Shown here in pieces: positions 13,569-15,892 of a stretch of DNA of 15,892 bases. The position numbers and the translations under genes are program-made. The notes beneath the pieces are model-generated. The model was not told the DNA's origin. It made no database searches and worked only from the letters and a program-made list of their open reading frames with translations. The stretch comes from Phytohabitans sp036906915 (GTDB lineage Bacteria > Actinomycetota > Actinomycetes > Mycobacteriales > Micromonosporaceae): NCBI RefSeq assembly GCF_036906915.1, contig NZ_JBAKHX010000118.1:1-15892 (forward strand), written 5' to 3'. Within the stretch, counting starts at the first letter, position 1. The number at the start of each line of letters is the position of its first letter.

Positions 13569-13592
13569 GTGGGTTCGAATCCCACCTCCACT
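13569..13592 (+). pseudogene. tRNA 3'-end fragment (T-arm and acceptor strand)
   Basis: GTGGG (13569-13573), loop TTCGAAT and CCCAC (13581-13585) form a perfect T-arm with the invariant TTCGA. CTCCACT follows as a possible acceptor 3' strand. No matching D-arm, anticodon arm or 5' acceptor strand lies upstream. Such 3' ends are typical of attachment-site duplications left by tRNA-targeting integrases. The isotype is uncertain. Confidence 0.6.
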
Positions 13593-13806
13593 CCGCACCT
13601 GCGCGCCTGCCCCGCGTCTGTGCCCTGAGCTGGGATTTCGTCGGCCACCCCGATTCCTCCAGGCTGCTGCGGAGTCGAGTGACGCGGATTCGGACCTGCG
13701 CGGCGGGCTGCCCGCGTGCTATCGGAAACGGCGCGCTCGGTGATGTCCGCGGACGGTGTCGTCATGGGACACGGCGGTTGCGGCGGGAGCGCCGTCTTGT
13801 CACGGC

Positions 13807-14136
13807 TCAGGATGAGCGGCGCGGTTGGGCGCTTGGCGGAGGGCAGCAGTCGGCGAGGTAGCCCTGCAGGTCGTTGAGGCGTTCGGCGATGGTCGCCGGG
13901 TCGGCGCGGTAGCGCACGAGTTTGCCGGCGCGGGTAGCGGTGACGAGGCCGCCGCGGCGCAGGATGGCTAGCTGCTCGGAGGTGGTGGACTGGCCAAGTC
14001 CGCAGCGGTCGGCGACCTCGCCCACGGTCAGCTCGGCCCCGCCGGCGAAGAGCATCATGATCTGTTGGCGGGTCTCGCTGGCGATGGCTTTGAGGAAGTC
14101 CTGGGTGGGCCCGTCCAGGGTCTGCGGTGTGGTCAT
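13807..14136 (-). CDS. arsR: ArsR/SmtB-family metalloregulator
   Basis: 109 residues. A winged helix is visible: LKAIASETRQQIMMLFAGG, then LTVGEVADRCGLGQSTTSEQ as the HTH, then LAILRRGGLVTATRAGKLV as wing. Cys45 is in the HTH, and Cys97-Cys98 form a C-terminal pair (ADCCPP). The usual CxC arsenic site of helix 3 is absent. A C-terminal Cys pair resembles alternative As(III) sites described in some ArsR proteins, so inducer binding there is plausible (inference). Family members repress their target and release DNA on binding metal. The gene is divergent from the ArsO-like gene, with 63 bp between, so that is the likely target. arsR is assigned from family and neighbour, not from a demonstrated ligand. 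Confidence 0.8.
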   Translation of the reverse strand: MTTPQTLDGPTQDFLKAIASETRQQIMMLFAGGAELTVGEVADRCGLGQSTTSEQLAILRRGGLVTATRAGKLVRYRADPATIAERLNDLQGYLADCCPPPSAQPRRSS

Positions 14137-14187
14137 CGTGATCCAGTTTGCTCCATCACATCATTTCGTGTTGTCCCGATATGACGA

Positions 14188-14193
14188 TACGTT
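14188..14193 (+). promoter_or_regulatory. Candidate -10 box (TACGTT) for a leaderless arsO-like transcript
   Basis: TACGTT ends six bases before the ATG at 14200, and there is no Shine-Dalgarno. A direct repeat CGATA-TGA-CGATA (14177-14189) overlaps the box and is a possible ArsR operator half-site pair. Confidence 0.5.
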
Positions 14194-14199
14194 GTTGGC

Positions 14200-15264
14200 A
14201 TGAGCTTCGCTGACGTTGTCGTCATCGGCGGTGGCCAGGCCGGTCTCGCGACCGCCCACACCGCCCTGCGCCAGGGCTGGACACCGGTCGTACTGGATGC
14301 CTCCACCGGTCCGGGCGGTTCCTGGCCGCGCTACTACGACAGCCTGACCCTGTTCTCCCCAGCCCGGTTCTCGGCGCTGCCCGGCATGCCGTTTCCCGGT
14401 GATCCGGACCGGTATCCGGTGCGCGATGAGGTGGTCGCCTACCTGAGCAGGTACGCGCAGGGGCTGGACGCGGATCTGCGTTGGGGACAGCGGGTCGAGC
14501 GGGTCGAGCGCCGGGACGGCGGCTTCGTCGTCTACACGGTGGACGGCACGCTCGTTGAGAGCCGGATGGTGGTCGCGGCCAGCGGCGGGTTCAGCCGCCC
14601 GTACCGGCCGGTCCTGCCTGGGTTGGAGTCGTTCACCGGCACGGTGTCGCACTCCGCCGAGTACCGCAATCCGACCTCCTTCGCCGGGGCTCGGGTGGTG
14701 GTGGTCGGTGGCGGGAACTCGGCGGTGCAGATCGCGGTCGAGTTGGCCGAGACGGCGAGGGTGAGCATCACGACGCGGCGTCCGCTGCGGTGGCAGTCGC
14801 AACGGATTCTGGGCCGTGATTTTCACTGGTGGCTTACCCGCACGAGGTTGGACACCGCCGCGCTGGGCCCGCGGTTGTTCAAGGGGACTCAGCCGGTCCT
14901 TGACGATGGCCGATACCGGGCGGCCGTGCGCGCGGGCCGGCCCGATCACCGCCCGCTGTTCACCCGTCTCGACGGTGACCGTGTGGTGTGGGCCGACGGT
15001 TCGCGCGAGCGTGTCGACGTGCTGATTCTCGCCACCGGCCTTCGGCCCGAGTTGGCTTACCTGCAAGATACGTCAGCGCTGAACGACAGCGGTGCGCCGC
15101 TGCACCAGGGCGGGGTGTCGACCACGGTGCCGGGGCTGGGGTATGTCGGCCTGGAGCGGCAGCGCAGCTTCGCCTCGGCCACGCTGCGCGGTGTGGGGCG
15201 CGATGCCGGATACGTGTTGAAGGCGTTGGCAAGCCGGGCGGCACGTGCCCGCGTGGACCGGTGA
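14200..15264 (+). CDS. arsO: ArsO-like flavin-dependent monooxygenase
   Basis: 354 residues. An N-terminal FAD-binding Rossmann motif (VVVIGGGQAGLATAHTALRQ, residues 6-25) is followed by SWPRYYDSLTLFSPARFSAL. A second NAD(P)H-type motif occurs near residue 167 (VVVVGGGNSAVQIAVELAE), and an ATGLRPELAYL segment lies near the end. This layout matches class-B-type flavoprotein monooxygenases and the ArsO group found beside arsR. ArsO proteins are linked to arsenic resistance; the exact reaction is not settled for many members. Divergent ArsR supports the name, but no arsenite transporter, arsenate reductase or methyltransferase is in the window. It could instead act on an organic substrate. Translation is probably leaderless. 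Confidence 0.75.
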   Translation: MSFADVVVIGGGQAGLATAHTALRQGWTPVVLDASTGPGGSWPRYYDSLTLFSPARFSALPGMPFPGDPDRYPVRDEVVAYLSRYAQGLDADLRWGQRVERVERRDGGFVVYTVDGTLVESRMVVAASGGFSRPYRPVLPGLESFTGTVSHSAEYRNPTSFAGARVVVVGGGNSAVQIAVELAETARVSITTRRPLRWQSQRILGRDFHWWLTRTRLDTAALGPRLFKGTQPVLDDGRYRAAVRAGRPDHRPLFTRLDGDRVVWADGSRERVDVLILATGLRPELAYLQDTSALNDSGAPLHQGGVSTTVPGLGYVGLERQRSFASATLRGVGRDAGYVLKALASRAARARVDR

Positions 15265-15400
15265 AGCCGGCGTCTGCTTGGCGCGCCGGCCAGGGGATCG
15301 GCCACATGGCGGTTCTTAGCCGCCAAACGCGACCAGTGCCGCTGCTGGGGGTGCCGTAGCCCGCCGCGCACGCTGGACACCCAGTGCCGACCCGCCGTTC

Positions 15401-15406
15401 TACGCT
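15401..15406 (+). promoter_or_regulatory. Candidate -10 box (TACGCT) for a leaderless exonuclease transcript
   Basis: TACGCT ends six bases before the GTG at 15413, the same layout as upstream of the arsO-like gene (both have GTTG directly after the box). No Shine-Dalgarno is present. Confidence 0.5.
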
Positions 15407-15412
15407 GTTGCC

Positions 15413-15892
15413 GTGAGTGCCCCGGAGCCGTTGGTCCTTGTCGTCGATGGCAACAGCCTGCTGCACCGCGCGTACCATGCCGCGGCCACGGGGGAGCTGC
15501 GCGACGGTGAGGGCCGGGCGGTGTGGGCGCTCAAGGGGCTAGTCACGCATGTCGCCCATGCGGCGGCTCGGCTGCGTCCGGACGCCGTACTGGTCGGCTT
15601 CGACTGTCCAGTGTCGTCAACGAGGGCGGACGACTACGCCGGGTACAAGGCGCATCGGCCGGCCAAGCCAGCGGATCTGCGGGAACAGTTGGCCGCCGCG
15701 CCGGACCTGCTGCGCGCGGCTGGGCTGCCGGTGCTCGTCCCGCCTGGCTACGAGGCCGACGACGTTCTCGCCAGTTGCGCGGCGAAGGCTCGGGACACCG
15801 GCTGGCGTACCGTCCTGGTCACCAGCGACCGCGATGCCTTCGCGCTGCTCGACGCGAGCACCTCGGTGTTGCGGATCCGCAACGGTGGCCGC
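15413..15892 (+). CDS. 5'-3' exonuclease, PolA N-terminal type (3' end outside window)
   Basis: 160 residues are visible from a GTG; the frame is still open at the window edge. Conserved acidic metal-binding motifs of the FEN-type nuclease appear in order: VLVVDGNSLLHRAYHA at the start, VGFDCPVSSTRADDYAGYKA, GYEADDVLAS, and VTSDRDAFALLD. These bind the two metal ions that cleave 5' flaps or RNA primers. The family includes the N-terminal domain of DNA polymerase I and stand-alone exonucleases of about 300 residues, common in actinomycetes. The window cannot decide between them, though the sequence diverges from textbook PolA. It lies 148 bp downstream of the arsO-like gene, with its own start signals. 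Confidence 0.85.
   Translation, partial: MSAPEPLVLVVDGNSLLHRAYHAAATGELRDGEGRAVWALKGLVTHVAHAAARLRPDAVLVGFDCPVSSTRADDYAGYKAHRPAKPADLREQLAAAPDLLRAAGLPVLVPPGYEADDVLASCAAKARDTGWRTVLVTSDRDAFALLDASTSVLRIRNGGR

Larger units (their letters stand above)
13134..13806. other. 672-bp region without a gene: promoter, spacer and tRNA fragment
   Basis: Overlapping frames on both strands lack ribosome sites and known motifs. The first 60 bp are the promoter of the minus-strand secreted protein. A tRNA 3'-end fragment sits at 13569-13592. I see nothing else supportable. Confidence 0.5.

Noticed and set aside
13430..13765. 111-codon minus-strand ORF containing VGFEPTLSEESVG
   Set aside because: This is a translation of the tRNA T-arm region, a well-known source of false ORFs.
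14161..15066. 301-codon minus-strand open frame opposite the ArsO-like gene
   Set aside because: The plus-strand frame has two Rossmann motifs. The antisense frame is Arg/Pro/His-rich shadow sequence with no ribosome site.

Overview
The window is high-GC DNA with strongly GC-biased third codon positions. It carries several starts that sit 6-7 bp downstream of a TANNNT-like -10 box (leaderless pattern), a melC1/melC2-type tyrosinase pair, collagen-like proteins and an actinobacterial-type integrase relic. All of this points to a filamentous actinomycete. Micromonosporaceae is my best guess, but the window does not prove it.

Layout. (1) 1-1188: two adjacent collagen-like genes, one membrane-anchored and one secreted with four Cys; the second is followed by 53 open codons in frame after a TAG stop. 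(2) 1218-2275: gene debris, namely an EVE/DUF3883-type relic running into an antisense, multiply frameshifted Lrp/AsnC relic. (3) 2471-4618: a DUF6236 gene, a 53-codon open tail, a palindrome lying on the start of a ~38-residue ORF, and a DUF1707/DUF4190 membrane protein. (4) 5181-6664: a two-gene operon that I read as a Kiwa-like anti-phage system (KwaA-like membrane protein plus DUF4868/KwaB-like protein). (5) 6665-7923: decayed, with hairpins but no convincing gene. (6) 7924-9661: the C-terminal part of a TIGR02391/Ymh-like protein, divergent from a small HTH gene coupled to a Clp N-domain gene. A perfect 10-bp inverted repeat lies across the HTH promoter and abuts its start codon. A small minus-strand gene and a HIT-family protein follow. 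(7) 9662-10933: a truncated tyrosine recombinase, half of a tRNA-Arg(CCU) gene, and a lower-GC stretch with DnaA-box-like words. (8) 10934-12749: a secreted-protein ORF interrupted by two in-frame TAG codons, then the tyrosinase caddie/enzyme operon closed by a long hairpin. (9) 12759-13806: a small secreted protein on the minus strand whose promoter carries 10-bp-phased TTGAT repeats, then a tRNA 3'-end fragment. (10) 13807-15892: ArsR-like repressor, divergent ArsO-like flavoprotein, and the 5' part of a PolA-type 5'-3' exonuclease gene.

How it fits together: the left two thirds look like an accessory island (defence-type genes, relics of regulators, integrase and tRNA fragments). The right end (mel, ars, exonuclease) looks like ordinary chromosome. 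The strongest biological system is the Kiwa-like pair. The least explained items are the collagen-like pair, the amber-interrupted secreted ORF and the autoregulation-like palindrome at the HTH/Clp-N cassette.
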